Origin: Zooshikella sp050749885 | GTDB lineage: Bacteria; Pseudomonadota; Gammaproteobacteria; Pseudomonadales; Zooshikellaceae | Direction: 5' to 3' | Assembly: GCF_050749885.1 (NCBI RefSeq) | Contig: NZ_JBOIUB010000004.1 | Location: 186,001-250,000, forward strand | DNA: 64,000 nucleotides | Shown: piece after piece, positions 18,268-27,191 of the stretch | Layout of the letters: every line of letters starts with the position of its first letter | How positions within the stretch are numbered: the first letter of the stretch is position 1 | The notes under the pieces: model-generated | Told to the model about the DNA's origin: nothing | Seen by the model: the letters and a program-made list of their open reading frames with translations, nothing else | Database searches by the model: none | Made by a program: the position numbers and the translations under genes

Positions 18268-20343
18268 ATGTTAAATAAGAAGCAGCTTGTCTGCGCTATA
18301 CAGCGCAGGCTGTGGACTTCTCTGCGAGTTGGTATTATAGGTGTTTCCCTCTTTAACTATCTTCCCGTTACAGCAAATGAAGAATTTAACGAATTACCGG
18401 GTTACCTAATCACTCAAAAGCAAATAGCAACAGTATCTTCACCCAGTGAATTCACAACAAGTTTTGTACAAAATGAAAGTTGGCAAACTGTTTCGGCGTA
18501 TAGTTTAGATGACTTAAAACAAACTCAATTAGTTATTGTTAATACCTCGAACTATTTAAGCAAAGATGAAATTGCTCTAGCCAGAGCTGCCTATCGTATG
18601 GGTAAAACAGTGATTATTGATAATACTGCTGTTGTCAATAATAGCACTGTATCACAGACAATTGCAGCGATCATTGGTATTGGCTTGACGGATCCTATTG
18701 TTGCTGTTCGTAGAACTAATGGGAAAGCTGAGTATAAATCCCTTTCTGTTAATAATGAGCTTTCCGCTAATGAACAAACAGAGTATTTAATAACAGAAGT
18801 CAAAAATATTATTTCTACCTGGGATAATGTCGGCAATGTGACAAAGTCTAGTAGTGAGAAAAGATCGAAACGGACAAAAAGGAGTGCATTGGCTTATAGC
18901 AGTGTAGCAGCATCTAGCAGTGAAGGAACCAATTATCGTCCTGAGGTTACCATTCCATTAGAGTTTAGGCATGTTGGCTTTAAGTGTCGTGTAGGTGATG
19001 AATTTGAAGGGAATGGTTTTACGAATAATGCTACCTGGAATAGCATGATTGAAGATGCCTGTGATGGCAAAGCCAGTGTTTCATTATTTTATAACATTGA
19101 TTTTGTCCGCTCTGTGCCATTTAACGGAGGTGGCGATAATAATGCGGATAATGCGAAATATGTTCGTATCACATTAAACCCAGGTGATGGTAGCTCGGGT
19201 GGAGGTTCTGCCAGCGGTGGCGCTGGATGGCATTTGGTAGATAAACCCACTCATAAACATACTTGGTTTGAGAGTTGGACCAATCGTATTACGTGGTTTG
19301 GTCCTGTTGCTATAGATTATGGTGTGGAAGTGATTCCTAGTGATAATGATGTACATCTTTACCACACTACGCCAAATAATAAGCCAAAAGAGTCAGAAAT
19401 TCGTGAAGTAACAGGAATAACCATTGGCGTTGAAGCAGGAGGTAAAGCTGAAGTGGGGGAAAAAGGTCCCACTGTTGGTGTGGATGCTAAAGGAAGCTTT
19501 AGTTACAACAGTCAGCGTTGGGTCTCCTATAAAGCCTATGAATACACTATAGAGAACCAATCGAGAGCTGGCAGTCAAGACCGAGCAAAATGGGTTTGGG
19601 ACCGTAAGTTTGAGGAGGATAGTGAGAACTGGAGAGTTCATGGGACTTGTCCATTATGGTGTAGTGACTGGTTCTTTAAAGACAGTTCTTTTACCGCAGC
19701 ATCTTACGCAAATTATAAGCCTGGTTTCAGTGCTACTTTTAGAGTTTCAGCAGATAAGCGGGGTCAATCAAGGTTTACGATTAATAATCGAATTACTGTG
19801 GCAGCGTTGGGTGGACGAGTTCAGTATGCTGGTTTGGCCCAAGTATATACTCCTTGGGCCTATAAGGGGTCAAAGTATACATTACCTAAAGTCTTTACAG
19901 TAAATTGGGAGGCACCTGTATTTGAGCCAGAAATAAATGTCTCAATTGAGGCCTATAAATATGCCAGTAGCAATGGGGTTTGCTTGGATGTACAGGGTAA
20001 TTCTACTCAGGAAGGAGCCGCAGTTGTGGGGTATGACTGTCATTATGCGAATAATCAGCTATGGGGTCTTGATCAGTACCAGCGTTATAAGTCTCGGGTA
20101 ACCGCTGATCGATGCTTAACAGCTGAGAGTGATGGAACGCTGACAGTAAAAAGTTGCTCAGCGGCTGCAAACCAGAAATGGCGCTGGGAAGGTGACTCGT
20201 TAAAAAGCGAGTTAGGTGATAAGTCTCTGGCAATTGTCGGTGGACAAGTTAAATTGGTTAATAAAGATTCTAGTGAGTACCAAAACTGGAAGAACTATGT
20301 CAGAAATATTGAGCCAGAAAGGGTTATGACAGTAAATTATTAA
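18268..20343 (+). CDS. Pore-forming pro-cytolysin of the V. cholerae cytolysin / leukocidin family with ricin-type lectin domain
   Basis: 691 residues from ATG 18268 (AAGGGGA five bases before; a GTG one codon earlier is too close). Order: signal peptide (~1-36, cleavage after VTA), pro-domain (~37-205), beta-barrel cytolysin domain (~206-552; VTGITIGVEAGGKAEVGEKG and FSYNSQRWVSYKAYEY align with the VCC core), then a beta-trefoil lectin domain (~560-685) with three QxW motifs (NQLWG, NQKWR, YQNWK). Unlike VCC it has no C-terminal beta-prism domain. Residues 199-206 read RSKRTKRS, a furin-type processing site exactly between pro-domain and toxin core. Predicted role: secreted toxin that binds glycans on eukaryotic membranes and forms heptameric pores after proteolysis. 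Confidence 0.9.
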   Translation: MLNKKQLVCAIQRRLWTSLRVGIIGVSLFNYLPVTANEEFNELPGYLITQKQIATVSSPSEFTTSFVQNESWQTVSAYSLDDLKQTQLVIVNTSNYLSKDEIALARAAYRMGKTVIIDNTAVVNNSTVSQTIAAIIGIGLTDPIVAVRRTNGKAEYKSLSVNNELSANEQTEYLITEVKNIISTWDNVGNVTKSSSEKRSKRTKRSALAYSSVAASSSEGTNYRPEVTIPLEFRHVGFKCRVGDEFEGNGFTNNATWNSMIEDACDGKASVSLFYNIDFVRSVPFNGGGDNNADNAKYVRITLNPGDGSSGGGSASGGAGWHLVDKPTHKHTWFESWTNRITWFGPVAIDYGVEVIPSDNDVHLYHTTPNNKPKESEIREVTGITIGVEAGGKAEVGEKGPTVGVDAKGSFSYNSQRWVSYKAYEYTIENQSRAGSQDRAKWVWDRKFEEDSENWRVHGTCPLWCSDWFFKDSSFTAASYANYKPGFSATFRVSADKRGQSRFTINNRITVAALGGRVQYAGLAQVYTPWAYKGSKYTLPKVFTVNWEAPVFEPEINVSIEAYKYASSNGVCLDVQGNSTQEGAAVVGYDCHYANNQLWGLDQYQRYKSRVTADRCLTAESDGTLTVKSCSAAANQKWRWEGDSLKSELGDKSLAIVGGQVKLVNKDSSEYQNWKNYVRNIEPERVMTVNY

Positions 20344-20374
20344 TAGTTCATGACAAGTAAGAAAAAGCGTGAAA

Positions 20375-20404
20375 CAAAAATGGGGCATTAATGCCCCATT
20401 TTTG
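20375..20404. terminator. Bidirectional terminator, perfect 30-bp palindrome
   Basis: CAAAAATGGGGCATT joined directly to its exact reverse complement. The A-rich and T-rich ends provide a T run in both directions. It serves the convergent cytolysin (ends 20343) and GbpA-like (ends 20431) genes. Confidence 0.85.
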
Positions 20405-20430
20405 TACGACTTGTAGTTTATTTATATGCT

Positions 20431-21891
20431 TTATTGCTCGTCCCAAGCCATCTTCCAGTGAGAACCAACTCCTGGCTCAAAATTATTCGATGTACTGGTC
20501 CATTGTTTACAATAGCCACTGTATGGAAAAGGTTTACATTGGTAGACTTTGCCATTTTTAGGCTGAAGCACCGTAGTACCTGCTTTATAATTGCTTACTC
20601 CTTCAGGAAAAGAGTAGTCGTAATCACCATTTTGCCCATCATCGCCAGGGTCTGTAGAATCGTTGACCAGTTTAAACTGATAAGTTTGTTGTACTAAAGA
20701 AAATGTTTTCGTTTTAATGACAAGTGTGTAGTCACCAGGGCGAGCATTTTTTATGTTAATGACAACACTTTCAGTACTATTGTTAACAGCTGTTGAACCA
20801 AAGGCTACTTGAGCATTATTTTTGTCAAATACAAGGTAATCAACAGTAAGTTTTTCTGCACTGGTTAGGGTGAAGTCAACATTCGCTTCATTGTTTTGAA
20901 TAACGTAGTTATCTTTTAATCCACCAACATTAACGTTTGGATCAGGTTTTTGGTCTTTAACGATTTGTACTTCAGCACGACGGATATCACTTGTCTGAAG
21001 TGTGTAAATATTATTCTGGCCCATTGTGGGGACTATTTTGCCATCCTTGCCAAGTTGACCAGCTGCAAGGGATTTATGTTGCTTATTGATTTCAGTGGCA
21101 AGCAAATGAGGCCAGTTATTTTTTTGACCTTCTTTGGCAGAGTTTATGGTGATAGACGTTGTTAAGTTGATTTGCTCTCCTTCTTTATTAAAAAAGCGAG
21201 CTTTAACCTGATCTCCTGATTGAAGATTCATTGTCGGATTAATATCACCAATATCTTGCCATTGTGTATCCGGTACATCTGGATCAGGGCTTCCTTTGCC
21301 AGAAATATTAACATCAATAGCTTGATAGAAACTATTAACCGTATCCCCTACATCCCAGACTGCGAGAACAACATGGTATCCATTACGTTCAGGCACATTA
21401 CAGTCATGTGTGACATCAACGGGTGGGCGAGATTGATTGCCGTCGATTGAGCAAAAAGGTGTTGCTTCAAAAGAACTTCGAGTCAACGCTTGATTAGGAT
21501 TCCAGTCATTTTTGGTAATAAAGTATCGCCAATCTCGTGTCGCATGATTGGCTGTGAAATGCCAGGAGAATTTATTTGGACCTGGCTTAATAGTGCTTTT
21601 ATGCCAACGAGTGGCTGTCTGTTCATCTAGCTGGGAAAACTGGCTTAGCCCTGCACTCGCTATTTTTCCATCAGCAGGACCAGATTCGGGATAACGGTCA
21701 GGGCCTTCTACACTTTGGGGTTCCCATTGAACTGGGCCACAATTTACATTTTGACCAAGCTTACATTTGTAAGACCTGGATTCAGGTGAAGAAACATAAC
21801 CGTGAGCCATGACGCCCTGAGCAATAAACAGGGTGCTAATTAATGCAATTTTAGTCAATGGTGGCGATAAAAGAGTGTGTTGCTTACGCAT
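20431..21891 (-). CDS. gbpA: GbpA-like lytic polysaccharide monooxygenase (AA10), chitin/GlcNAc-binding
   Basis: 486 residues. Signal peptide cleaved before His30 (QGVMA, then HGYVSSPESR), so the mature protein starts with the copper-binding histidine of the His brace; a second His lies in FTANHATRDWRYF. Domain order resembles V. cholerae GbpA: AA10 catalytic domain (~30-210), two middle domains (~220-420), and a C-terminal CBM5/12-type chitin-binding domain (~430-486; YKAGTTVLQPKNGKVYQCK, then W-rich end). It cleaves crystalline chitin oxidatively and can promote attachment to chitinous or mucin surfaces. Transcribed towards the cytolysin, with which it shares a terminator. Gene symbol by homology and architecture only. 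Confidence 0.9.
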   Translation of the reverse strand: MRKQHTLLSPPLTKIALISTLFIAQGVMAHGYVSSPESRSYKCKLGQNVNCGPVQWEPQSVEGPDRYPESGPADGKIASAGLSQFSQLDEQTATRWHKSTIKPGPNKFSWHFTANHATRDWRYFITKNDWNPNQALTRSSFEATPFCSIDGNQSRPPVDVTHDCNVPERNGYHVVLAVWDVGDTVNSFYQAIDVNISGKGSPDPDVPDTQWQDIGDINPTMNLQSGDQVKARFFNKEGEQINLTTSITINSAKEGQKNNWPHLLATEINKQHKSLAAGQLGKDGKIVPTMGQNNIYTLQTSDIRRAEVQIVKDQKPDPNVNVGGLKDNYVIQNNEANVDFTLTSAEKLTVDYLVFDKNNAQVAFGSTAVNNSTESVVINIKNARPGDYTLVIKTKTFSLVQQTYQFKLVNDSTDPGDDGQNGDYDYSFPEGVSNYKAGTTVLQPKNGKVYQCKPFPYSGYCKQWTSTSNNFEPGVGSHWKMAWDEQ

Positions 21892-22493
21892 TAGGAAAGC
21901 CTCATTTGTTCACTAAAATACAGCAAAGCGAAAGCCTCATGGGGGTCATTAATGTCACTTCTTCTACCGCAGGGGTATGACGTATCAACCCATGGACATA
22001 TATACCCTTAATGACTTATACCTTTTAATAAGGTACATCTCCAGGGCTTCATTTGTTTGTGATGAAGACTTAAGTTTTACTGCGAAAAAAGTTGTTATTA
22101 CAGTAGCTCATCAAGTGCAAAGAAGAATTTGGATTCATTTTTTCAGATTAATAAATACAAGACTAGGCGAATAACTTGACATTTATGCTATCAGTTCATG
22201 ATAGATATATATTTTTCTACGACACATCAGTTTATATATGTAATAAACATTAAATAATTATGACTATATTTTTCATAATATTCTTTGAATAAGTCATCAT
22301 ATTTAACAACTTGTTGTTTATAATAAATAACTTTGACTCAGTTATAAGACAAGTGTGACATGATTCAAGATGAATGGCGGCAGGTATTATGCGGTATAGG
22401 CTACGTATTAACATGCTGTGAAAAAACACACAAAAAGCCGCTATGCTTATATATACCTGTGGAGCGTATCTTAAACCTAAATAAGTAGGGTTA
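21892..22493. other. Divergent promoter region between GbpA-like gene and the export operon
   Basis: About 600 bp, AT-rich. It holds a TACCTT-TTAAT-AAGGTA inverted repeat (22019-22035), a nearby TATACCCTTA half-site (22001-22010), and another imperfect member of the family around 22451-22469. A 65-codon plus-strand open frame (21977-22174) has no ribosome site and low-complexity translation, so I do not call it. Promoters for both flanking genes are expected but not resolved. Confidence 0.45.
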
Positions 22494-23276
22494 ATGAAGG
22501 AAAGCATGGACATACAAGGCTATGGAATTTTGCTGTTCGTCACAATTTTATTACAAATAGTTTTTTTACAGGAAGGTATGGCCAGTGATGTAAATAGTAT
22601 AACTGAGTCAGATCAACAAGTGAGAGTGCTACTTGTCCCAAACAAGGAGGCTAAGTTATCCAGCCAAATGAATGGTCGTATTGCAGAGTTCAAAGTAAAA
22701 GAAGGAGAGTCATTTAAAAAAGATGATACGTTAGTGACATTTGATTGTGATGAGCCATTAGCCAATTTAAAGTCAACTAAAGCTCAGTATGAAATCGCTA
22801 AAAAAACCTATCAAATTCAAAAGAAGTTAAATAAATTATCAGCTGGTAGCCGTTTGGATCTTGCTGTTGCTGCCGCAGAAGTTGATAAATCAGAAGCGAT
22901 GTATGCTTATAATCAGGTTATGGTTAAGCATTGTACCATTTATGCGCCATTTGATGGGTGGGTGGTAGAAAAGGTAGTGAACGAACATGAAAATGTTACT
23001 TATGGTACACCGCTTATTTCTATTATTGATAACGAGCCTCTAAAATTAGACTTATTTGTTCCTTCTGGATGGTTGAATTGGCTTAGTGTGGGTAAACGTT
23101 TTCAGCTTACCATTGATGAAACAAGAAAGAACTATCAGGCGGTCATCAAAAAAATTATACCTAAAGTTGATTCTGCCAGTCAGACGGTTGCGGTTAAAGC
23201 ATTAATTGATCAGCAGCCGCCAGAACTTATTGCTGGCATGAGTGGCACAGCCTATTTTCCCAAAGGAGAACTTTAG
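22494..23276 (+). CDS. Periplasmic HlyD-type membrane-fusion adaptor
   Basis: 260 residues. A signal peptide (~5-30) precedes a barrel-sandwich/lipoyl half-motif (QMNGRIAEFKVKEGESFKKD), a short helical hairpin (~85-135), the second half-motif (IYAPFDGWVVEKVVNEHENV) and a beta-barrel domain ending with GMSGTAYF. It is a small RND/HlyD-like adaptor that bridges inner- and outer-membrane components in the periplasm. Starts at 22494 or at the ATG four codons later (22506); the second has AAGGAA closer. It is the first gene of a three-gene operon (next starts 67 bp later; then a 1-bp overlap). Confidence 0.83.
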   Translation: MKESMDIQGYGILLFVTILLQIVFLQEGMASDVNSITESDQQVRVLLVPNKEAKLSSQMNGRIAEFKVKEGESFKKDDTLVTFDCDEPLANLKSTKAQYEIAKKTYQIQKKLNKLSAGSRLDLAVAAAEVDKSEAMYAYNQVMVKHCTIYAPFDGWVVEKVVNEHENVTYGTPLISIIDNEPLKLDLFVPSGWLNWLSVGKRFQLTIDETRKNYQAVIKKIIPKVDSASQTVAVKALIDQQPPELIAGMSGTAYFPKGEL

Positions 23277-23342
23277 CTTTCTTTATATTTAATCGCATAA
23301 GGAGAGAGTGACTTGTTAAATGGACTGCTACAAGGATAGAGT

Positions 23343-24776
23343 ATGGATACTCCGAAAGTTCAGTTAAATAAACAAGCTCAACGGCTAAATCAAGTCAAAG
23401 AGGCAACGGATGACCATAAGTTCCAGCGTCTTTTAGAACTACTTTCTTTAGAAAGTGAATTGAGACTGTTAGAAAAAAAAGTGGATTTATATTTCACCAT
23501 TAGTAATGAAACCATTCGTCTAGTTCCTTATGACCAGTCTGTAGTATTTAAAAGTCAACAGGTTCACTCCAGTAAAAAAAATAAAACAAAGTCTGTTTAT
23601 TCATTTTCCGCAGTAACCGTTTCATCACAGTCAACTATTGATAAGGAATCTCCTTTTATTATCTGGCTTCATGCTGTTATATACCATGTTGCAAAACATC
23701 ATTCATTGACTGAGTTTATTGATATTAACCCAGGTATGTTAAGTGATGATTTAAGGAGTGAATGGTGCCATTGGTGCCCAGGTCACGTTTTGTGGTGTCC
23801 TTTGCTTGATAATCGGAAGCGATTGTTGGGTGGAGTATGGTTGATTAGAAGAGCATTATGGGAGCAAAACGATAAGGTTATACTTACAAGGTTAATGGAG
23901 GCTTACGCATATACATGGCAAGTTTTAACCCCCAAGCACTCTTTTCAACAACAGATCAAGCGTATTTTAGCCGGTCGTAAAAAGTGGATCATTTTAGCCC
24001 TGTTAATGATGAGTATTATTCCTGTTCGCTTAAGTGTTTTGGCTTCTGCTCAGGTGGTAGCTCGTCAGCCAATATTAGTGACAGCCCCCCTGGAAGGGGT
24101 TGTTAAAGAAATAATGGTGCAACCTAATCAGAATGTTGTTAAGGGAGATATTCTTTTTACATTAGATGACACCGTCATTCGTAATCAGCACAGTTTGGCG
24201 CTAAAAGCTTATGATGTTGCGCGGGCAAACTATATGAGAGCGAGTCAACAAGCATTTGCAGATGTGCGGAGTAAAGCTGAATTAGCTGTTTTAAAGGCAA
24301 CACTTGCAGAGAAAAAAGCCGAAGTTGATTATCAGCAGGCTTTAATGGAACGAATTAGAATTGTGGCTCAACATAATGGTGTTGTCGTTTTTAGTGATCC
24401 TAATGACTGGATTGGTAAGCCTGTTGTTGTAGGTGAAAAAATTATGACGATTGCTGATATTCATGATACATGGCTGGATATCTGGTTGCCTGTTGACGAT
24501 GCCATTAATTTAGAATCAGGTGCGCCATTAAGGTTGTTTTTGAATGTTGACCCTTTGAACTCAATTCCTGCTAAATTGGAACAAACCAGCTACGAGGCTG
24601 AACTGTCACCTCAGGATATACTTGCTTATCGCCTAAAGGCCAGTTTTCAGTCTGATGAACAATTACCCAGGCTGGGCTTGAAAGGTGTAGTAAAATTATA
24701 TGCTGACTATGTTCCGTTAGTGTATTACATCTTTCGACGGCCGCTTTCAGAAGCGAGGCGTTGGTTTGGTTTGTAA
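23343..24776 (+). CDS. Membrane-anchored HlyD-type adaptor with cytoplasmic N-terminal domain
   Basis: 477 residues. The first ~210 residues have no signal peptide and look like a cytoplasmic GAF-like domain (SPFIIWLHAVIYHVAKHH; HVLWCPLLDNRKRLLGGVWL). One membrane segment follows (WIILALLMMSIIPVRLSVLA, ~214-235), then periplasmic barrel-sandwich halves (APLEGVVKEIMVQPNQNVVK; VAQHNGVVVFSDPNDWIG) around a helical hairpin, and a beta-barrel domain. The stop codon overlaps the start of the next gene (TAATG). This is an inner-membrane adaptor that could sense something inside the cell; the sensing role is inference. Confidence 0.8.
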   Translation: MDTPKVQLNKQAQRLNQVKEATDDHKFQRLLELLSLESELRLLEKKVDLYFTISNETIRLVPYDQSVVFKSQQVHSSKKNKTKSVYSFSAVTVSSQSTIDKESPFIIWLHAVIYHVAKHHSLTEFIDINPGMLSDDLRSEWCHWCPGHVLWCPLLDNRKRLLGGVWLIRRALWEQNDKVILTRLMEAYAYTWQVLTPKHSFQQQIKRILAGRKKWIILALLMMSIIPVRLSVLASAQVVARQPILVTAPLEGVVKEIMVQPNQNVVKGDILFTLDDTVIRNQHSLALKAYDVARANYMRASQQAFADVRSKAELAVLKATLAEKKAEVDYQQALMERIRIVAQHNGVVVFSDPNDWIGKPVVVGEKIMTIADIHDTWLDIWLPVDDAINLESGAPLRLFLNVDPLNSIPAKLEQTSYEAELSPQDILAYRLKASFQSDEQLPRLGLKGVVKLYADYVPLVYYIFRRPLSEARRWFGL

Positions 24777-26905
24777 TGGATGACAATAAACTCGATTTAA
24801 ATAGCCTTTTGCCAGAACTCCGTCAGGAGCTACAGTTATTGCCTGGACCCAGAACCAAAACGGGTGAGCCATCATGGACCTTGCATGATCCTGTGAGCCA
24901 ACGTTTTTTTTATATCGGTGAGCGAGAATTTATTTTACTCAGCCATTGGCATCATCGGCAGGTAGCTGAAGTATTAATGTGCTGTAATAAAAATAACAAA
25001 AAATGTTATGAGCTTGCAGATATAGAAAAACTGCTTGTTTTTTTGTATAAAAATGAGCTACTTAAAGTTCTGGATAAAAAGGCTAACCGAGTGCTTATTG
25101 ATCGTTATTTTGCTATGAATAAGGGCTGGAAAAGCTGGTTACTTAGGAACTATCTGTTTTTTAGAATTCCACTGATTAGGCCTGATCGTTTTTTAACAGT
25201 AACATACCCTTATATTTGTCATCTTTTTACTACAAGAATGCTTATCGTTTTTGGGGGGCTGACATTATTTGGCATCTTGTTAGTGTTACGTCAACTTGAT
25301 TACTTTATTCATAGTTTTAGTTATTTATATAGTATTTCTGGCGCATTAACATTTTTTATTACCTTGAGCTGTATTAAAGTAGCTCATGAGTTTGGTCATG
25401 CTTATGCTTGTAAACACTTCGGCCTAAAAGTACCTTCAATGGGGGTTGCATTTATGGTGCTATGGCCTGTGTTATATACTGATGCTACGGAAGCTTGGAA
25501 GCTAAGCAAAAGAAATCAAAGAATTAAAATCGGTATTGCTGGGGTTGCCACAGAGTTAGCTATTGCGGGGGTTGCCACATTTGTGTGGAGCTTCCTTCCT
25601 GAAGGTGGTTTAAAGTCTGTTATGTTTATTGTGGCAACAACTACCTGGGTTTTTAGTTTATTGATTAATTTAAACCCATTTATGCGTTTTGATGGTTATT
25701 ATGTTTTAGTGGATATACTGGATACACCCAATTTGCAACCCCGATCTTTTGCATTAGCAAAGTGGTGGCTTCGAGAGTTACTTTTTGGCATTAAGGCAGA
25801 CCCACCAGAGGTTTTTCCTAAAGCCCGGCATTATACTCTAATAGCCTATGCTATTTTCACTTGGTGTTATCGATTTTTAATATTTTTAGGTATCGCCATT
25901 CTGCTTTATAGTATTGCGTTTAAACTGTTAGGAATAATCCTTTTTATCGTTGAGATTGGCGTCTTGTTAATTAAACCGGTTGTCAATGAAATGAGTGTAT
26001 GGTGGAAACTTAGACCACAATTACCTACGCGCCGAAAGATCATATTGCCCTTACTTATTATTTCGGGACTTCTTCTAGCGTGCTTTCCCTGGTTCTCTAC
26101 CGTTGAGCTACCAGGTATATATGCTGCCACGTTGTTCCAGCGTATATATCCACCCGTTGAGGCGCAAATGAGTCAAGTAACCATTAAACATGGGCAACAA
26201 GTAAAAGCGGGCGATGAGTTATTTCGTTTATCAACACCCAATCTGTATTATGAAATTAAACGTGCTGAAGCTCGTCATAATATGTTACAGCTTGTATTGA
26301 AACGCAGTGGTTCTACTCCTGAGATGTTAGATGCCACTTCGGTGATTGCTCAACAGTTAGCAGAGGTAGAGAGTAAGCTGCAAGGATTAACAGAAAAGCA
26401 AAAAAAATTATCAATACAAGCGACAATGGATGGGGAAATACTACAGTTAAAAGATGGTTTGGTGAAAGGTACTTGGGTTAACTCAAAGCAGCAGATTGCA
26501 TTATTAGTGAATACTCAAAGTGGAATGATTGAGGCGTATGTCCCTGAGAGAGATCTTAAAAAAATCATCGATGGTGCTTCAGCCAGGTTTTATCCTGATA
26601 TACCTGAGTTAGCCCCTATTGACTGTGAGGTAACATCAGTTAGCTTGATACATAGTCACTCACTTGATACCCCTTATCTTGCATCTATTTATGGTGGGGA
26701 TATTCCTGTGAGAGTCGAGAGTAATGGCACACTTGTTAATGAAGAAGCATTATTTCGCATCAAATTGAAACCTAAACAGTTATTTCCGACTAGGTTAGAG
26801 CATGTCATCAGGGGACAGATTTCTGTTGAGGTAAACTCTTACAGTATGGTTGAATCATTTATTAATCATATTTTGCAAGTTTTTATCAGGGAAACAAGTT
26901 TCTAA
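24776..26905 (+). CDS. Site-2-protease-like (M50) membrane protein fused to a HlyD-type adaptor
   Basis: 709 residues starting at ATG 24776, which overlaps the previous stop. Residues ~1-105 resemble a PqqD-like winged helix (WTLHDPVSQRFFYIGEREF then a Leu-rich helix pair). About six to eight membrane segments follow, with the metalloprotease motif HEFGH at 204-208 and the third ligand Asp306 in NPFMRFDGYY, i.e. an intact M50 site. After a last membrane segment (~420) comes a periplasmic barrel-sandwich/helical-hairpin adaptor region (~450-620). Proteins of this architecture are known only as putative; I infer the inner-membrane engine or processing component of the export system. No ABC ATPase lies nearby. 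Confidence 0.82.
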   Translation: MDDNKLDLNSLLPELRQELQLLPGPRTKTGEPSWTLHDPVSQRFFYIGEREFILLSHWHHRQVAEVLMCCNKNNKKCYELADIEKLLVFLYKNELLKVLDKKANRVLIDRYFAMNKGWKSWLLRNYLFFRIPLIRPDRFLTVTYPYICHLFTTRMLIVFGGLTLFGILLVLRQLDYFIHSFSYLYSISGALTFFITLSCIKVAHEFGHAYACKHFGLKVPSMGVAFMVLWPVLYTDATEAWKLSKRNQRIKIGIAGVATELAIAGVATFVWSFLPEGGLKSVMFIVATTTWVFSLLINLNPFMRFDGYYVLVDILDTPNLQPRSFALAKWWLRELLFGIKADPPEVFPKARHYTLIAYAIFTWCYRFLIFLGIAILLYSIAFKLLGIILFIVEIGVLLIKPVVNEMSVWWKLRPQLPTRRKIILPLLIISGLLLACFPWFSTVELPGIYAATLFQRIYPPVEAQMSQVTIKHGQQVKAGDELFRLSTPNLYYEIKRAEARHNMLQLVLKRSGSTPEMLDATSVIAQQLAEVESKLQGLTEKQKKLSIQATMDGEILQLKDGLVKGTWVNSKQQIALLVNTQSGMIEAYVPERDLKKIIDGASARFYPDIPELAPIDCEVTSVSLIHSHSLDTPYLASIYGGDIPVRVESNGTLVNEEALFRIKLKPKQLFPTRLEHVIRGQISVEVNSYSMVESFINHILQVFIRETSF

Positions 26906-26909
26906 TTTT

Positions 26910-26945
26910 GATGCTTAAAGGGGTGTTTAAAGGGATGCTTAAAGG
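26910..26945 (+). repeat. Three tandem 12-bp repeats
   Basis: GATGCTTAAAGG, GGTGTTTAAAGG, GATGCTTAAAGG follow each other without gaps, five bases after the M50 gene stop. Function unknown; a replication-slippage product or a weak regulator array. Confidence 0.6.
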
Positions 26946-27010
26946 ATTGCTACTACCCAAAGTTTACCTCATATACAGTATTTAACCTTTCCTCTACATA
27001 AACCAATCAA

Positions 27011-27044
27011 CAGTGATGAAGGTATAGCATCACTGGTTTTTTGT
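27011..27044 (+). terminator. Terminator after the adaptor/M50 operon
   Basis: CAGTGATG, 9-bp loop, CATCACTG followed by GTTTTTTGTT. Perfect 8-bp stem and T run, about 105 bp after the M50 gene. Confidence 0.75.
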
Positions 27045-27125
27045 TCTTTTTATAAATTTGTTTTTAGAAAGCTTCTCTTTGATACCAAGTCATAGGCAAA
27101 AAAAATATTCGCACTATACTTACGT

Positions 27126-27145
27126 ATACCTGCAGCAAAGGGTAT
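27126..27145. repeat. ATACC/GGTAT inverted repeat before the GNAT gene
   Basis: ATACC-TGCAGCAAAG-GGTAT. In reverse it reads ATACCCTTTGCTG, the same 13-mer found at 7524-7536 behind hutU. It is a member of the recurrent intergenic family. An apparent ATG in the repeat (27144) would add 16 residues to the next protein and is not used. Confidence 0.55.
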
Positions 27146-27191
27146 GCGTCTGTGGGGTATTAAAAACAAAAATACTAATTCTGGAGAAGTA

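Noticed and set aside
21977..22174. 65-codon open frame in the divergent region
   Set aside because: No ribosome site, no recognisable domain; it overlaps repeat-family inverted repeats.
27144..27191. Upstream start for the GNAT gene
   Set aside because: The ATG is part of an inverted repeat; the ATG at 27192 has GGAG at the right distance.
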